Shown here piece after piece: positions 33,272-42,023 of a DNA stretch of 64,000 bases. The DNA lies in assembly GCF_019396385.1 (NCBI RefSeq), contig NZ_JAHKRN010000038.1, positions 1-64,000 of the forward strand. The letters are read 5' to 3'. The notes beneath the pieces were generated by a model, which did not search any database, had not been told where the DNA came from, and worked only from the letters and a program-made list of their open reading frames with translations. The first letter of the stretch is position 1; each line of letters starts with the position of its first letter. The translations under genes and the position numbers were made by a program. This stretch comes from Nonomuraea harbinensis. Its GTDB lineage: Bacteria > Actinomycetota > Actinomycetes > Streptosporangiales > Streptosporangiaceae.

Positions 33272-34012
33272 TCAGCTCGTGTACGCGTCGTAGCCGAGCT
33301 TCACCGCGACCGCCAGGCCGCAGGCGGCGGCGAGGTAGCGGAGGCTCTGGCCGGGGAGGCGCCGGGCGATCTTGGGGCCGAACCAGCCGCCGAGCAGGAA
33401 CCCCAGGGCCAGCGGGACCGCCGCGCCCCAGTCGACCGGCCCGAACACCGCGAAGCCGGTGGCGGCGACCGCGTTGGCCATCCCGGACAGCACGTTCTTC
33501 AGCGCGTTCAGCTTGGCCGGGCTGCCCTCCAGCATCGACGACAGGACCGCCAGCATGAGGATGCCGCCCGCCGCCCCGAAGTAGCCGACGTAGATCGCGA
33601 CGGCGAACAGCGCGCAGCGCATGAGCGGCCCGTGCTCGCTGTCGAGCTCTCCCCGGGGCGGGCGGATCAGCAGCAGCGAGGCCAGGCCGATCAGCCACGG
33701 GGCGATCTGCTCGAACGTCTCGGACGGGGTGACCAGCAGCAGGAAGGCGCCCGTCGCGCCGCCGAGCATGGTCAGCCAGCCCAGCCTGAGCACCCGCGGC
33801 CCCTGCCCGGCCAGCTCGGGCCGCGAGCCGAAGGCCGCGCCGAGGCCGGTGAACAGCAGCGCGACCGTGTTGGTGACGTTGGCGGTGAGCGGCGGCAGCC
33901 CGAACGCGAGCAGCGCCGGATAGGACACGATCGAGGCGAGGCTCACCACGGTGCTGACCACGCCGGCGAACGCGCCGACGGCGAGCAGGCCGAGCACCTC
34001 TCCCACGATCAC
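33272..34012 (-). CDS. TSUP (TauE/SafE) family membrane transporter
   Basis: A 246-residue membrane protein with about eight helices in two repeats. The first repeat begins VGEVLGLLAVGAFAGVVSTVVS and PPLTANVTNTVALLFTGLGAAFGSRPEL. The second includes GYFGAAGGILMLAVLSSM and LNALKNVLSGMANAVAATGF. These paired G-x-x-x-A/T-N motifs define TauE/SafE (sulfite, sulfoacetate or organic anion) exporters. The GTG at 34012 is weakly supported; a GTG six codons in has a better box. The substrate is unknown. Confidence 0.85.
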   Translation of the reverse strand: MIVGEVLGLLAVGAFAGVVSTVVSLASIVSYPALLAFGLPPLTANVTNTVALLFTGLGAAFGSRPELAGQGPRVLRLGWLTMLGGATGAFLLLVTPSETFEQIAPWLIGLASLLLIRPPRGELDSEHGPLMRCALFAVAIYVGYFGAAGGILMLAVLSSMLEGSPAKLNALKNVLSGMANAVAATGFAVFGPVDWGAAVPLALGFLLGGWFGPKIARRLPGQSLRYLAAACGLAVAVKLGYDAYTS

Positions 34013-34042
34013 CCGGACATGCTAGGCGGCGTCCGTCCTCAC

Positions 34043-34145
34043 GCGGTGGCCGGGGCTGTCAGGATCGCCTCACCTGCGGCGCGCCGAACGGGCTCGCGGT
34101 GGCCTGGACTGTCAGGATCGCCTCATCTGCGGCGCGCCGTACGGG
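34043..34145. repeat. Imperfect 50-bp tandem duplication at the kmo 3' end
   Basis: Positions 34043-34092 and 34096-34145 are near-identical (4 mismatches by eye) with a 53-bp period. The right copy contains the last codons and stop of kmo. The left copy is outside any gene. It looks like a recent local duplication. Confidence 0.85.
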
Positions 34146-35421
34146 TGAGTCCCGCCGCCAGGAGGGCGGCGGCCAGTCCGGCGGCGGCGGCCCAGCGGCG
34201 CTGGCGGGTGACGCGCCGCTCCACCTCGGAGTACGGGGTGGTGGAGAACGACACCAGCTCGTAGCGGGACGCGTACCGGCCGGGCAGCGCCCGCTCCAGC
34301 GCGTGCTCCAGCCGCTTGCCGGCCAGGAACAGGCGGGAGCCGACCTTGTCGCGCATCTCCACGAAGTTGTCCAGCGCCAGCCGGGCGATCACGTCGGTGT
34401 CGGCCTTGCGCCGCTCGAACAGCTCCAGCGCCGCGGCGAAGTCGTCGCCCGTCTCGTCGAGGCACCGGTCGAGCTCGACGCAGTCCTCGAAGCCGCAGTT
34501 GGCGCCCTGGCCGTAGAAGGGGACGATGGCGTGCGCGGCGTCGCCGATCAGCCCCGCCGTCACCTCGCCGGTGGTCACGTGCCAGGGGCTGCAGCGCATG
34601 GTGACGAGGTGGCCGACGGGATTGGCCTGGTAGTGCTCGACCAGGCCGGGCATCAGCTCGAACGCGTCCGGATACTCAGCGGCGAAGCGCGCCCTGATCC
34701 GTTGCGGGGTGTCGAGGGCGGCCAGGTCGTCGTGCGGCCAGAACAGGGTGCAGGTGAACGACCGGTCGGGGTTCGGCAGGGCGATCATCATGGCGCGGCC
34801 GCGCGGCCAGATGTGCAGCGCCCCCGGCTCCATGGCGTACGCGCCGTCCCTGGGCGGGATGGTCAGCTCCTTGTAGCCGTAGTCGAGGTACTCCTGGATG
34901 AAGCCGACGCCCGGCAGGGCCTGCAACCTGGCCCGGACCGCGCTGTGGGCGCCGTCGGCGCCGATCACCACCCGCGCGCGGGCGGTGGCGCCCGACCCGA
35001 ACTCCAGCCTGCCGGTCCGCTCGTCCAGCCCGGTCAGCCGGTGCTCGAACAGCACCTTGACCCCCGGCATGGCGGTGGCCGCGTCCAGCAGGATCCTGTT
35101 GAGCTCGGCGCGGCCGATGGAGTTGATCGCGTGCCCGCGGTCGGCGCTGTAGGGCTGGAAGGTGAGCTCGCCGTCGAGGGCGTGCATCATCCGGCCCGGC
35201 ATCGGGATCGCGGCTCCGAGCACCTCCCGGTCCAGGCCCAGCCGGCGCAGCGCGTCGACGCCCCGCTCGGAGATCGCCAGGTTGATGGATCTGCCGCCGC
35301 CGGCCCCGGCCCTTCTCGGGTCCGGGCGTCGCTCGTACAGGGTGACCTCGTGTCCGCGGCGGGCGAGGAAGCAGGCGAGCAGGCACCCGACGAGCCCCGC
35401 GCCGACGATCGTGACCTCCAT
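34123..35421 (-). CDS. kmo: Kynurenine 3-monooxygenase-like FAD enzyme
   Basis: A 432-residue flavoprotein hydroxylase. It has the FAD motif VTIVGAGLVGCLLACFLARRGHEVTLYE, then GGRSINLAISERGVDALRRLGL and GHAINSIGRAELNRILLDAA, which are kynurenine 3-monooxygenase hallmarks. Later come GADGAHSAVR, GDAAHAIVPFYGQGANCGFEDC and a hydrophobic C-terminal helix (WAAAAGLAAALLAAGL) like the membrane anchor of eukaryotic KMO. It would make 3-hydroxykynurenine. Its neighbour encodes a kynurenine-formamidase-like hydrolase, which supports this. No kynureninase or dioxygenase is seen nearby. The ATG at 35421 was chosen over a GTG one codon earlier. Confidence 0.88.
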   Translation of the reverse strand: MEVTIVGAGLVGCLLACFLARRGHEVTLYERRPDPRRAGAGGGRSINLAISERGVDALRRLGLDREVLGAAIPMPGRMMHALDGELTFQPYSADRGHAINSIGRAELNRILLDAATAMPGVKVLFEHRLTGLDERTGRLEFGSGATARARVVIGADGAHSAVRARLQALPGVGFIQEYLDYGYKELTIPPRDGAYAMEPGALHIWPRGRAMMIALPNPDRSFTCTLFWPHDDLAALDTPQRIRARFAAEYPDAFELMPGLVEHYQANPVGHLVTMRCSPWHVTTGEVTAGLIGDAAHAIVPFYGQGANCGFEDCVELDRCLDETGDDFAAALELFERRKADTDVIARLALDNFVEMRDKVGSRLFLAGKRLEHALERALPGRYASRYELVSFSTTPYSEVERRVTRQRRWAAAAGLAAALLAAGLTRTARRR

Positions 35422-35459
35422 CACTCTTTCGTACGGGCGAGGCCGCGTGATGTCCAGAG

Positions 35460-36701
35460 CTAGTGGAGCGCTTCGGCGATGGCGTGGGCGGTGGCTTCCC
35501 AGATGGGGGTGCGGGGGTCGATGACGGCGAAGTGGTCACCCACCATTTCCAGATAGGTCACCTCGTCTCCGGCGTTCGCCGCGGCGCGCGCGTACCGCCG
35601 GCCGAAGTCCACCAGGTCCAGGTCGTCGCCGGAGCCCTGCACGATCAGCTGCCGCACCTTGATCGGCACCCGTACCAGCGGCGACGCGCCGCCGTAGACG
35701 CGTTCGGCGGTGGAGCGTTCCCGCTCGGGGAGGTCGTCCCAGGTGGTGACGCCGAGCGCGGCGGGCACCGCGCCCGTGCCGACCCAGCGCCGGTCGCCCT
35801 CGACCAGGTCGAGCACCCCGGCCAGGGACACGGCCAGCGCCACCCCGGCGCCGTCGGCGGCGGCCCGCAGCGCGAGCTGGCCCCCGGCCGAGTGTCCCGC
35901 GACCGCCAGCCGTCCCAGGTCGAGCGGCGCGTCCAGGCGGGTGAGCGCCTCCATCCCGGCGGCCACGTCGGCGGTGGTGGCGTCCCAGCCGTGCAGGTCG
36001 GGGCGGCGGTACTCGAGGTTCCAGACGGCGAACCCGCGGGCGGTCAGATCGGCGCAGAGCGCCTCCATGAGGTCGGCCGCCCAGACGGACCGCCAGTATC
36101 CGCCGTGCACCAGCACCACCACCGGCGACGGGCCCCCGGCCGCCTCCCCGGCCCGAACCCCCGGCGCCGCGGCACGCCTCCGGGGCAGCGAGGGAGCCCT
36201 CTGCTCCCCCGCGTCCGCGCGGGCGGGGGGCGTCTCGCGCGCTGACGGGAGGTAGAGGTGGCCCCACTGGTCTCGATGCGGGCCGTACGGGATGCGGACG
36301 TGGGGGTGTCTGATGCGGTGGACCGCGTGGCGGACGGCCCACCGGAGGCCGGCGAGGCCGCGGCCGTGGAGGTGGGTGGCGTCCTCGGCCACCTCGACGC
36401 CGTCCGCCCGCCAGATGTCCAGCCAGGTGACGGGTCCGAGCGGCTCGGCCATCAGGGTCCGCAGCTCGCCGGGTCCCGGCAGGATGACGACCGCGTGGCC
36501 GGCCGAGTTGTGCCGCTCCCCCTGCCCGCCGCCCGAGCCCGGATGGCGGCGGCGGGTGCGGGCCCGGACGTCGTCGGGGTCGCGGACGCGGGTGATGACC
36601 CCGCGCACGCCCAGGGAAACGAACTCGCGTTCGGCGATCTCGCCCAGGAGGGCCTCGTCCGCGGCCAGTCCAGGGCCGATCAGCACCAGGACATCGCTCA
36701 T
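35460..36701 (-). CDS. AroQ-like domain fused to an alpha/beta hydrolase (kynurenine formamidase-like)
   Basis: A 413-residue protein. Residues 1 to about 140 resemble type II 3-dehydroquinate dehydratase: VLVLIGPGL at the start, HNSAGHAVVILPGPGELRTL, then VTWLDIW and GRGLAGLRWAVRHAV. The catalytic Tyr and His of AroQ cannot be found with confidence. From about residue 190 an alpha/beta hydrolase follows with the oxyanion motif VLVHGGYWRSVW, nucleophile AVAGHSAGGQLALRA, and C-terminal VQGSGDDLDL (Asp) and VGDHFAVID (His). HGGYW is typical of kynurenine formamidases. It lies 38 bp upstream of kmo on the same strand. The ATG at 36701 has GGAAG upstream. Confidence 0.75.
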   Translation of the reverse strand: MSDVLVLIGPGLAADEALLGEIAEREFVSLGVRGVITRVRDPDDVRARTRRRHPGSGGGQGERHNSAGHAVVILPGPGELRTLMAEPLGPVTWLDIWRADGVEVAEDATHLHGRGLAGLRWAVRHAVHRIRHPHVRIPYGPHRDQWGHLYLPSARETPPARADAGEQRAPSLPRRRAAAPGVRAGEAAGGPSPVVVLVHGGYWRSVWAADLMEALCADLTARGFAVWNLEYRRPDLHGWDATTADVAAGMEALTRLDAPLDLGRLAVAGHSAGGQLALRAAADGAGVALAVSLAGVLDLVEGDRRWVGTGAVPAALGVTTWDDLPERERSTAERVYGGASPLVRVPIKVRQLIVQGSGDDLDLVDFGRRYARAAANAGDEVTYLEMVGDHFAVIDPRTPIWEATAHAIAEALH

Positions 36702-36787
36702 GACTTCCGACACTACAGAAGTTTCACCATCTGGGCCTTTGCTTAATCTTGTATCGGTATAGAAGTGGCCCGGCGTAGGTTGACCGG

Positions 36788-37489
36788 GTGCGTGTCGATC
36801 TTCTTCATCCCTGGCCGGAGAGCGTCGCCGAGGCGGAGGCCGTCCAGGAGCTGCTCCGCCCGCGCGTCGAGCTGACCGGCCCGGACCGGTTCGCCACGGT
36901 CGCGGGCCTGGACGTGCACTACCACGGCGACGACGACCTGTCCGCCGCCGTGGTGGTGCTGGACGCGGCCACGCTGTCCGTGGTGGAGCAGGTGGTGGTG
37001 AACGGCAAGGCGGCCTTCCCTTACGTGCCGGGCCTGTTCGCCTTCCGCGAGCTGCCCGCGCTGGTGGAGGCGCTGGAGCGGCTCACCGTCACGCCGGACC
37101 TGCTGGTGTGCGACGGGTACGGGCTGGCGCACCCGCGCGGCTTCGGCCTGGCCTGCCATGTGGGCGTGCTGACGGGCCTGCCGGCGCTGGGCGTCGGCAA
37201 GACCCCGTTCGTGGGCGCGCACGAGCCGCCGCCGCCGGAGCGTGGCGCGTGGTCGCCCATCGAGCTGGACGGCGTCGTGGTCGGACGCGCCCTGCGCACC
37301 CGTGACGGCGTCAAGCCGGTGTACGTGTCGCAGGGGCACCGCATCTCGCTGGAGACGGCGACCGGCCAGGTGCTGGCCCTGACGCCGCGCTACCGGCTGC
37401 CCGAGCCGGTCCGCAGGGCCGACCACCTGGCCAGACATCGGGACCCGGCCGCTAGGGCCGCCACGACCAGGTCACGAGCCACACGCTGA
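36788..37489 (+). CDS. nfi: Endonuclease V
   Basis: A 233-residue deoxyinosine-specific repair endonuclease that cuts the second phosphodiester bond 3' of hypoxanthine. It has the metal Asp in VAGLDVHY, YVPGLFAFRELPAL (the YVPGLLSFRE motif), LLVCDGYGLAHPRGFGLACHVGVLTGLPALGVGKT and KPVYVSQGHRISLETA. The GTG start is close to the N-terminal helix expected for the family. Its 3' end overlaps the convergent membrane-protein gene by 38 nt. The last 20 residues are a basic extension. Confidence 0.92.
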   Translation: MRVDLLHPWPESVAEAEAVQELLRPRVELTGPDRFATVAGLDVHYHGDDDLSAAVVVLDAATLSVVEQVVVNGKAAFPYVPGLFAFRELPALVEALERLTVTPDLLVCDGYGLAHPRGFGLACHVGVLTGLPALGVGKTPFVGAHEPPPPERGAWSPIELDGVVVGRALRTRDGVKPVYVSQGHRISLETATGQVLALTPRYRLPEPVRRADHLARHRDPAARAATTRSRATR

Positions 37490-37823
37490 CCCCGAACAGC
37501 GCCGCCCCGAGCGGGACGTGGACCAGCACCTGGCCGGAACCGCCCAGCATGGTCTGCACGAACCCGAGCAGCAGCGCCACCAGGCTGACCAGCGCCGGCC
37601 AGCCCGCGCCGCGCCCCGGCCGCCACAACAGGACGGCCGTGACCAGCAGGACCAGGCCGAGCACGTGGACGGCCCCCGAGCCCGCCCCGTGCATGCCCGG
37701 CCCCGCGCCGCCGAGCATCTGGCCGGCCGTGACGGCCTGGAAGAGCACCGCCGCCGCGTTGAGCAGCGCCGCCGCCCGGAACGCCGTCAGATATCCGCTG
37801 CGCTGCACGACCTGGGTGACCAC
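37452..37823 (-). CDS. Small four-helix membrane protein
   Basis: A 123-residue protein with four hydrophobic segments (TAFRAAALLNAAAVLFQAV, AVHVLGLVLLVTAVLLW, WPALVSLVALLLGFVQTML, VHVPLGAALFGVSVWLVTW). The GTG start has AGGAG at 8-nt spacing. The helix pattern with HVP and GAVH histidines resembles small DUF-type actinobacterial membrane proteins, but I cannot name a family. The function is unknown. Confidence 0.7.
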   Translation of the reverse strand: MVTQVVQRSGYLTAFRAAALLNAAAVLFQAVTAGQMLGGAGPGMHGAGSGAVHVLGLVLLVTAVLLWRPGRGAGWPALVSLVALLLGFVQTMLGGSGQVLVHVPLGAALFGVSVWLVTWSWRP

Positions 37824-37934
37824 TGGTTTCTCCTTCGACCTCGTACGAGATCACCAGGATCGCGGCCCCCGCCCCCGCGGGCATCCGCCGCCGGTCGTCA
37901 TCGCGTGTACACCAGGAGTCGTACCCGGGGCCCG

Positions 37935-38558
37935 TCAGGCGGGCGGGTGGGCGCCGGAGTGTTCCAGGGGCGGCAGCACCGCCTGGGCGTCGGCGCCGCC
38001 GGACCAGAGGCCGATCATGAACGCGGCCGTCGCCTCCAGCAGCTCGGCCCGGCCGAGCCCGCCGCCGTCGACCGGTGCGCACCCCAGGTCCTCGGCCAGC
38101 CCGCGGGCGAGCGCGAGCGCGTCCGGGTCGTCGCCGCAGAGCGGCACGGCGAGCGGGCGCCCGCCGAAGACGGGCGGCGTCATCCGCCACACGTCCACGT
38201 GACACAGGTTGAAGGCCTTGACCACGTGCCCGCCGCTCAGCCGGGCGATCTCGCGGGCGACGGGCCGGAAACCGTGCGGTCCCACGTCGTTGGTGACGTC
38301 GATCACCGGCTTCCCCCGCGCCGCGTCCCCGGCCTCGGCCAGCACCGCGGGCACCGCCTCGGCCAGGACCGCCACCACGGCGACGTCCCCGAACCCGGCC
38401 GCCTCCCGGAACGTCCCCGCCCGGGCGCCCGTCGTCGCGGCCAGGGCCGACGCCCTGGCCGGGTCGCGTCCGCTGACCATGATCTCGTGCCCGGCCCTCG
38501 TCCACTGGGCGCCGAGGGCGCCGGCCATGTTCCCCGCTCCCAGGATCCCGATCCGCAT
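37935..38558 (-). CDS. NADPH-dependent F420 reductase-family protein
   Basis: A 207-residue Rossmann protein. The N-terminus is MRIGILGAGNMAGALGAQWTRAGHEIMVSGRDPARA, with VIDVTNDVG and VVKAFNLCHVDVW, the typical F420-dependent NADP oxidoreductase layout (KAFN follows the dinucleotide domain). It may reduce F420 or another substrate with NADPH. The ATG has GGAGGAG 5 nt upstream. It is divergent from an HxlR regulator gene, whose control is a likely regulatory link. Confidence 0.82.
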   Translation of the reverse strand: MRIGILGAGNMAGALGAQWTRAGHEIMVSGRDPARASALAATTGARAGTFREAAGFGDVAVVAVLAEAVPAVLAEAGDAARGKPVIDVTNDVGPHGFRPVAREIARLSGGHVVKAFNLCHVDVWRMTPPVFGGRPLAVPLCGDDPDALALARGLAEDLGCAPVDGGGLGRAELLEATAAFMIGLWSGGADAQAVLPPLEHSGAHPPA

Positions 38559-38578
38559 GTCACTCCTCCACGTGCTGG

Positions 38579-38586
38579 TACATGTA
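38579..38586. promoter_or_regulatory. Short palindrome TACATGTA between divergent genes
   Basis: TACATGTA lies 20 bp before the F420-reductase-like gene start (minus) and upstream of the HxlR gene (plus). It could be part of an HxlR operator, but it is only 8 bp, so support is weak. Confidence 0.3.
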
Positions 38587-38640
38587 GGAGAGACCCTAGA
38601 AAGCCCGATACGCACCATCCGGTGCCTTACGGAGGCCGCG

Positions 38641-38979
38641 TTGTTCCTCGCCGACTGCCAGGCCAGGCTCGCGTTCGACCTGCTGGCCAACACCTGGAAC
38701 GCGGTCGTCCTGTGGTCGCTGCGCCACGGCCCCCGCCGCCCGGCCGACCTGCGCGTCCAGATCGGCGGCATCAGCCAGAAGGTGCTCACCGAGACGCTGC
38801 GCCGCCTGGAGTTCAACGGCCTGGTCCACCGCCGGGCCTACGCCGAGGCGCCGCCCCGCGTCGAGTACGAGCTGACGGACCTGGGCCGGAGCCTCGTCGA
38901 GCCGATCGGCGCGCTCGGCGCGTGGGCGTTCGAGCATGCCGAGGAGGTGATGGCGGCGCAGGACAGGGCGGGCGCATGA
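38641..38979 (+). CDS. HxlR-family transcriptional regulator
   Basis: A 112-residue winged-helix regulator with LLANTWNAVVLWSLRHGPRRPADLRVQIGGISQKVLTETLRRLEFNGLVHRR and VEYELTDLGRSLVEPI, the HxlR pattern. The Cys in the N-terminal segment FLADCQARL is at the place where many HxlR proteins carry their redox or aldehyde-sensing Cys. I chose the TTG start because GGAGG precedes it by 5 nt. An ATG further upstream would overlap the divergent gene's start. It may regulate the F420-reductase-like gene. Confidence 0.78.
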   Translation: MFLADCQARLAFDLLANTWNAVVLWSLRHGPRRPADLRVQIGGISQKVLTETLRRLEFNGLVHRRAYAEAPPRVEYELTDLGRSLVEPIGALGAWAFEHAEEVMAAQDRAGA

Positions 38980-38984
38980 CGTGG

Positions 38985-39815
38985 TCAGCCTTTCAGCCCG
39001 GTGTGCGCCAGTCCTTCGATGAACTGGCGCTGCGCCAGCACGAACACCACCAGGACGGGCAGCGCCGTCATGCTGGCCGCGGCGAGCTGCACGTTCCACA
39101 TGGGCCCGCCGTAGGCGTCGACGAACTGGGTGAGCGCCTGCGGGAGCGTGAAGTTGGCGGGCGTGGACAGGTAGACGATGGGTTCGAGGTAGAGGTTCCA
39201 CGAGTGCAGGAAGGTGAAGATGGCGACGGCGCCGAGCGCGGGCCGGGACAGCGGCAGCGCGACCCTGGCGAAGGTGCCGAACCGGCCGAGCCCGTCGACG
39301 CGGGCCGCCTCCTCCAGCTCGCCGGGCAGCGCGATGAAGAACTGCCGCATGATGAACGTGGCCAGCACGCTCGGCGCGCCCAGGATGGGCACCAGGATCA
39401 GCGGCCAGTGCGTGTCGGTCAGACCGGCGGTGTGGAACATCTGGAACAACGGGACGATCGTCACCTCGCTCGGGATCAGCAGCCCGACCAGCACGACCAC
39501 GAACAGCGCGTTCTGCCCGGGGAAGCGGATGCGGGCGAAGGCGTAGCCGGCCATGGCGGCGACCGCCATCGTGCCCACGGTGACGACGGCCGCGATGTAG
39601 AGGCTGTTCCAGTACTGCTGGGCGAACGGCTGCAGCTCGAACACCCGCCCGTACGAGGCGAAGTCCCACCGGCCGGGCAGCAGCGACGGCGGGAAGGAGA
39701 AGATGTCGCTGATCGGCTTGACCGACGAGGTGACCATCCACCAGGTCGGGAAGACGAACGGCACGCACAGCGCGCACAGCGCCCCGTACAACGCGAGCTT
39801 GACCCTACGACTCAT
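38985..39815 (-). CDS. Carbohydrate ABC transporter permease (CUT1, MalG-like)
   Basis: A 276-residue permease with six helices. The cytoplasmic EAA loop is ELEEAARVDGLGRFGTFARVALPLSRPAL. The N-terminal VPFVFPTWWMVTSSVKP and the AGYAFARIRFPG segment are typical of MalG-type sugar permeases. Its ATG overlaps the end of the partner permease gene by 11 nt. It is the last gene of the LacI/FAD-oxidoreductase operon. Confidence 0.88.
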   Translation of the reverse strand: MSRRVKLALYGALCALCVPFVFPTWWMVTSSVKPISDIFSFPPSLLPGRWDFASYGRVFELQPFAQQYWNSLYIAAVVTVGTMAVAAMAGYAFARIRFPGQNALFVVVLVGLLIPSEVTIVPLFQMFHTAGLTDTHWPLILVPILGAPSVLATFIMRQFFIALPGELEEAARVDGLGRFGTFARVALPLSRPALGAVAIFTFLHSWNLYLEPIVYLSTPANFTLPQALTQFVDAYGGPMWNVQLAAASMTALPVLVVFVLAQRQFIEGLAHTGLKG

Positions 39816-40746
39816 GGAAGACCCACTTCCGGCGCATCCGCCACTGCACCAGCGTCAGCACGGCGACGATCAGGAACAGCAGGACCGACAGCGTCGCCCC
39901 GTACCCGAAGTGCCGGAACTGGAAGGCCTGCTGGTAGAGGTAGTAGACGAGGACCGTGGTCGACATACCGGGCCCGCCCTGGGTGAGCACCGCGATCTGG
40001 GCGAACACCTGCAGCGACCCGACCACGGTGATGATCGAGGTGAGCAGGATGGTCGGGCTGATCAGCGGCACCGTCACGCGGCGGAAGCGGGTCCACGCGC
40101 CGGCCCCGTCGAGGTGCGCGGCCTCATAGAGCTGCCTGGGCACGCCCTGCAGCGCGGCCAGGAAGAGCACCATGTTGAGGCCGACGTTCTTGATCACCTG
40201 GACGACGACGACCGACAGCAGCGCGGTGCCCTCGCCGCGCAGCCAGTTGGGCCCGTCGACGCCGGCGACGGCGAGCAGCCCGTTGACGCCGCCCTCGCCC
40301 TGGAGCAGGAACTGCCAGACGATGGTCCAGGCGACCAGCGACACCAGCACCGGCGAGAAGAACAGGGTGCGGAAGAACGTGGTGCCGGCGAGCTTCTGGT
40401 TGAGCAGGATGGCCAGGGTGAGCGCGAGGGCGAGGTTGAGCACGACCAGGCCTGCTGAGAACAGCGCGGTGCTGGTCAGGACCGCGCCCATGTTGGGGTC
40501 GGCGAGCAGCTTCTCGTAGTTCCGGCCGCCGACGAACTCGAACGTCCCGGCCAGCACGTTCCACTCCTGGAGGCTGTACCAAACGACGAGGCCGAACGGC
40601 AGCAGCACGAACAGGACACTGCCGGCGAGCTGCGGCGAGACGAGCAGGTAGCCGACGAGGGCGTCGCGGCGCGGGATGGTCCAGAAGGGGCGGCGCCGGG
40701 CGGCGGCGCGACCCGCCACCCGGTCGCCGATGTCCGTCGCGGTCAT
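39805..40746 (-). CDS. Carbohydrate ABC transporter permease (CUT1, MalF/UgpA-like)
   Basis: A 313-residue permease. It begins with a basic cytoplasmic tail, then has six helices and the EAA loop QLYEAAHLDGAGAWTRFRRVTVPLISPTI, followed by VFAQIAVLTQGGPGMSTTVLVYYLYQQAF, the classic CUT1 segment. Its stop overlaps the next permease start, and its ATG lies 1 bp after the binding-protein stop. No ATP-binding gene is in this operon, so it probably shares a common MsiK-like ATPase, as actinomycetes often do. Confidence 0.88.
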   Translation of the reverse strand: MTATDIGDRVAGRAAARRRPFWTIPRRDALVGYLLVSPQLAGSVLFVLLPFGLVVWYSLQEWNVLAGTFEFVGGRNYEKLLADPNMGAVLTSTALFSAGLVVLNLALALTLAILLNQKLAGTTFFRTLFFSPVLVSLVAWTIVWQFLLQGEGGVNGLLAVAGVDGPNWLRGEGTALLSVVVVQVIKNVGLNMVLFLAALQGVPRQLYEAAHLDGAGAWTRFRRVTVPLISPTILLTSIITVVGSLQVFAQIAVLTQGGPGMSTTVLVYYLYQQAFQFRHFGYGATLSVLLFLIVAVLTLVQWRMRRKWVFHES

Positions 40747-40747
40747 G

Positions 40748-42007
40748 TCACGCGCCGAGCATGGGCTGGATCTTCGCGCACACGCCGTCCAGCACGGTCT
40801 TGACGTCGGCGTCGGCCACCCACAGCGCGTCGAGCGAGGCCCGGACGGTCTGCGCCAGCTCGGCCTGGCCGGTGTGGCTCGGCTTGACGACGCCGGTCTC
40901 GATGCCGTCGATCACGACCTCCTGGAGCTGCTCGGGCTTGAGCAGCGGGCTGGTCTTGGCCATGGTCTCGGCGGTGAGCAGGGAGTCGCGGGCGGGCGGG
41001 AAGTAGGCGGCGAGCTTGGCGGAGTTCGCCTCGTCGGTGAAGAAGGCGAGGAAGTCGGCGGCCGCTTCGGCGTTGGGCGACTTCTTCAGCACGCCGATCC
41101 CGGCCTGCCCGATGACCGCGTACTCACCCTTGGGCCCCGCGGGCAGCGGCACCAGGTCCCAGCCGAACTCGCCGTCCTCCAGCATGGCGGCGCGCGAGAT
41201 CTGCGCGACGACCATGGCGGCGTCGCCGGCGAAGAAGTCGGCGACGGTGCCGGGGGCGGGCATGGCCTTGTCCTTGAAGATCATCGTGTGCAGGAACGTC
41301 ATCGCCTCGACCATCTCGGGGCTGTTGAACCGGCAGGTGGTGCCGTCCTCGCTGTAGGCGGTGGCGCCCCAGCCGCGCCAGATGGTGGCCAGGTTGTCCC
41401 AGCCCTTGTAGTCGAAGTCCCAGATCGTCAGGCCGTGCTTGCCCTTGGCGGCCACCGCCTTGTTGATCTCGTTGGCGTGCTCCCAGTCCCACTGGCCCGC
41501 CTTGATCAGCTCCTGGGGCGTCTTCTGGCCGGCGGCCTTGACCAGGTCGGTGTTGACGAACACGCCGAACGGCGAGGTGGAGAACGGGTAGGCGAACAGC
41601 TCGCCGTCCTTCTCCCACAGCTTGGTCGCGGCGGGGACCAGCTCGCCCGGGTTCTGGATCTTGCTCTTGAGCGGGACGAGCGCGCCGGAGCCGACGAAGT
41701 CGGGGGCCGAGTTCTCCAGGATCCAGGCCAGGTCGGGCGGGTTGCCGCCGGCGATCTGGGTGGTGAGCGTGGTCGTGTAGTTCTCGAACGGCAGCGGGTC
41801 GAAGGTGATCTCGCCGGTCTCCGGGCGGGTCTTGCGGTAGTCGTCGGCGATCTCCTTGAACAGCTTGAGGTGGGCCTCGTTCGAGGTCCAGATCGTCATC
41901 CGGAGCGGCTGCGGGCCCTGCGCGGCCGGCGCGTCGCCGCCTCCGCCGCCGCAGGCGGTGACCGTGAGCAGGGCGCTCAGCGTGAGGGCGGCCAGCTTCG
42001 TCTTCAT
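40748..42007 (-). CDS. Extracellular solute-binding lipoprotein
   Basis: A 419-residue family 1 solute-binding protein. The signal peptide MKTKLAALTLSALLTVTAC carries a VTAC lipobox. The mature part shows LRMTIWTSNEAHLKLFKEIADDYRKT, a typical UgpB/MalE-like fold start, plus aromatic residues in WDWEHANEINKAV and GWDNLATIWRGWGATAYSEDG that are likely sugar contacts. It is transcribed after the FAD oxidoreductase and before its permeases. The ligand is unknown, perhaps an oligosaccharide or sugar derivative. Confidence 0.87.
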   Translation of the reverse strand: MKTKLAALTLSALLTVTACGGGGGDAPAAQGPQPLRMTIWTSNEAHLKLFKEIADDYRKTRPETGEITFDPLPFENYTTTLTTQIAGGNPPDLAWILENSAPDFVGSGALVPLKSKIQNPGELVPAATKLWEKDGELFAYPFSTSPFGVFVNTDLVKAAGQKTPQELIKAGQWDWEHANEINKAVAAKGKHGLTIWDFDYKGWDNLATIWRGWGATAYSEDGTTCRFNSPEMVEAMTFLHTMIFKDKAMPAPGTVADFFAGDAAMVVAQISRAAMLEDGEFGWDLVPLPAGPKGEYAVIGQAGIGVLKKSPNAEAAADFLAFFTDEANSAKLAAYFPPARDSLLTAETMAKTSPLLKPEQLQEVVIDGIETGVVKPSHTGQAELAQTVRASLDALWVADADVKTVLDGVCAKIQPMLGA

Positions 42008-42023
42008 GGGGGGTTCTCCTTCG

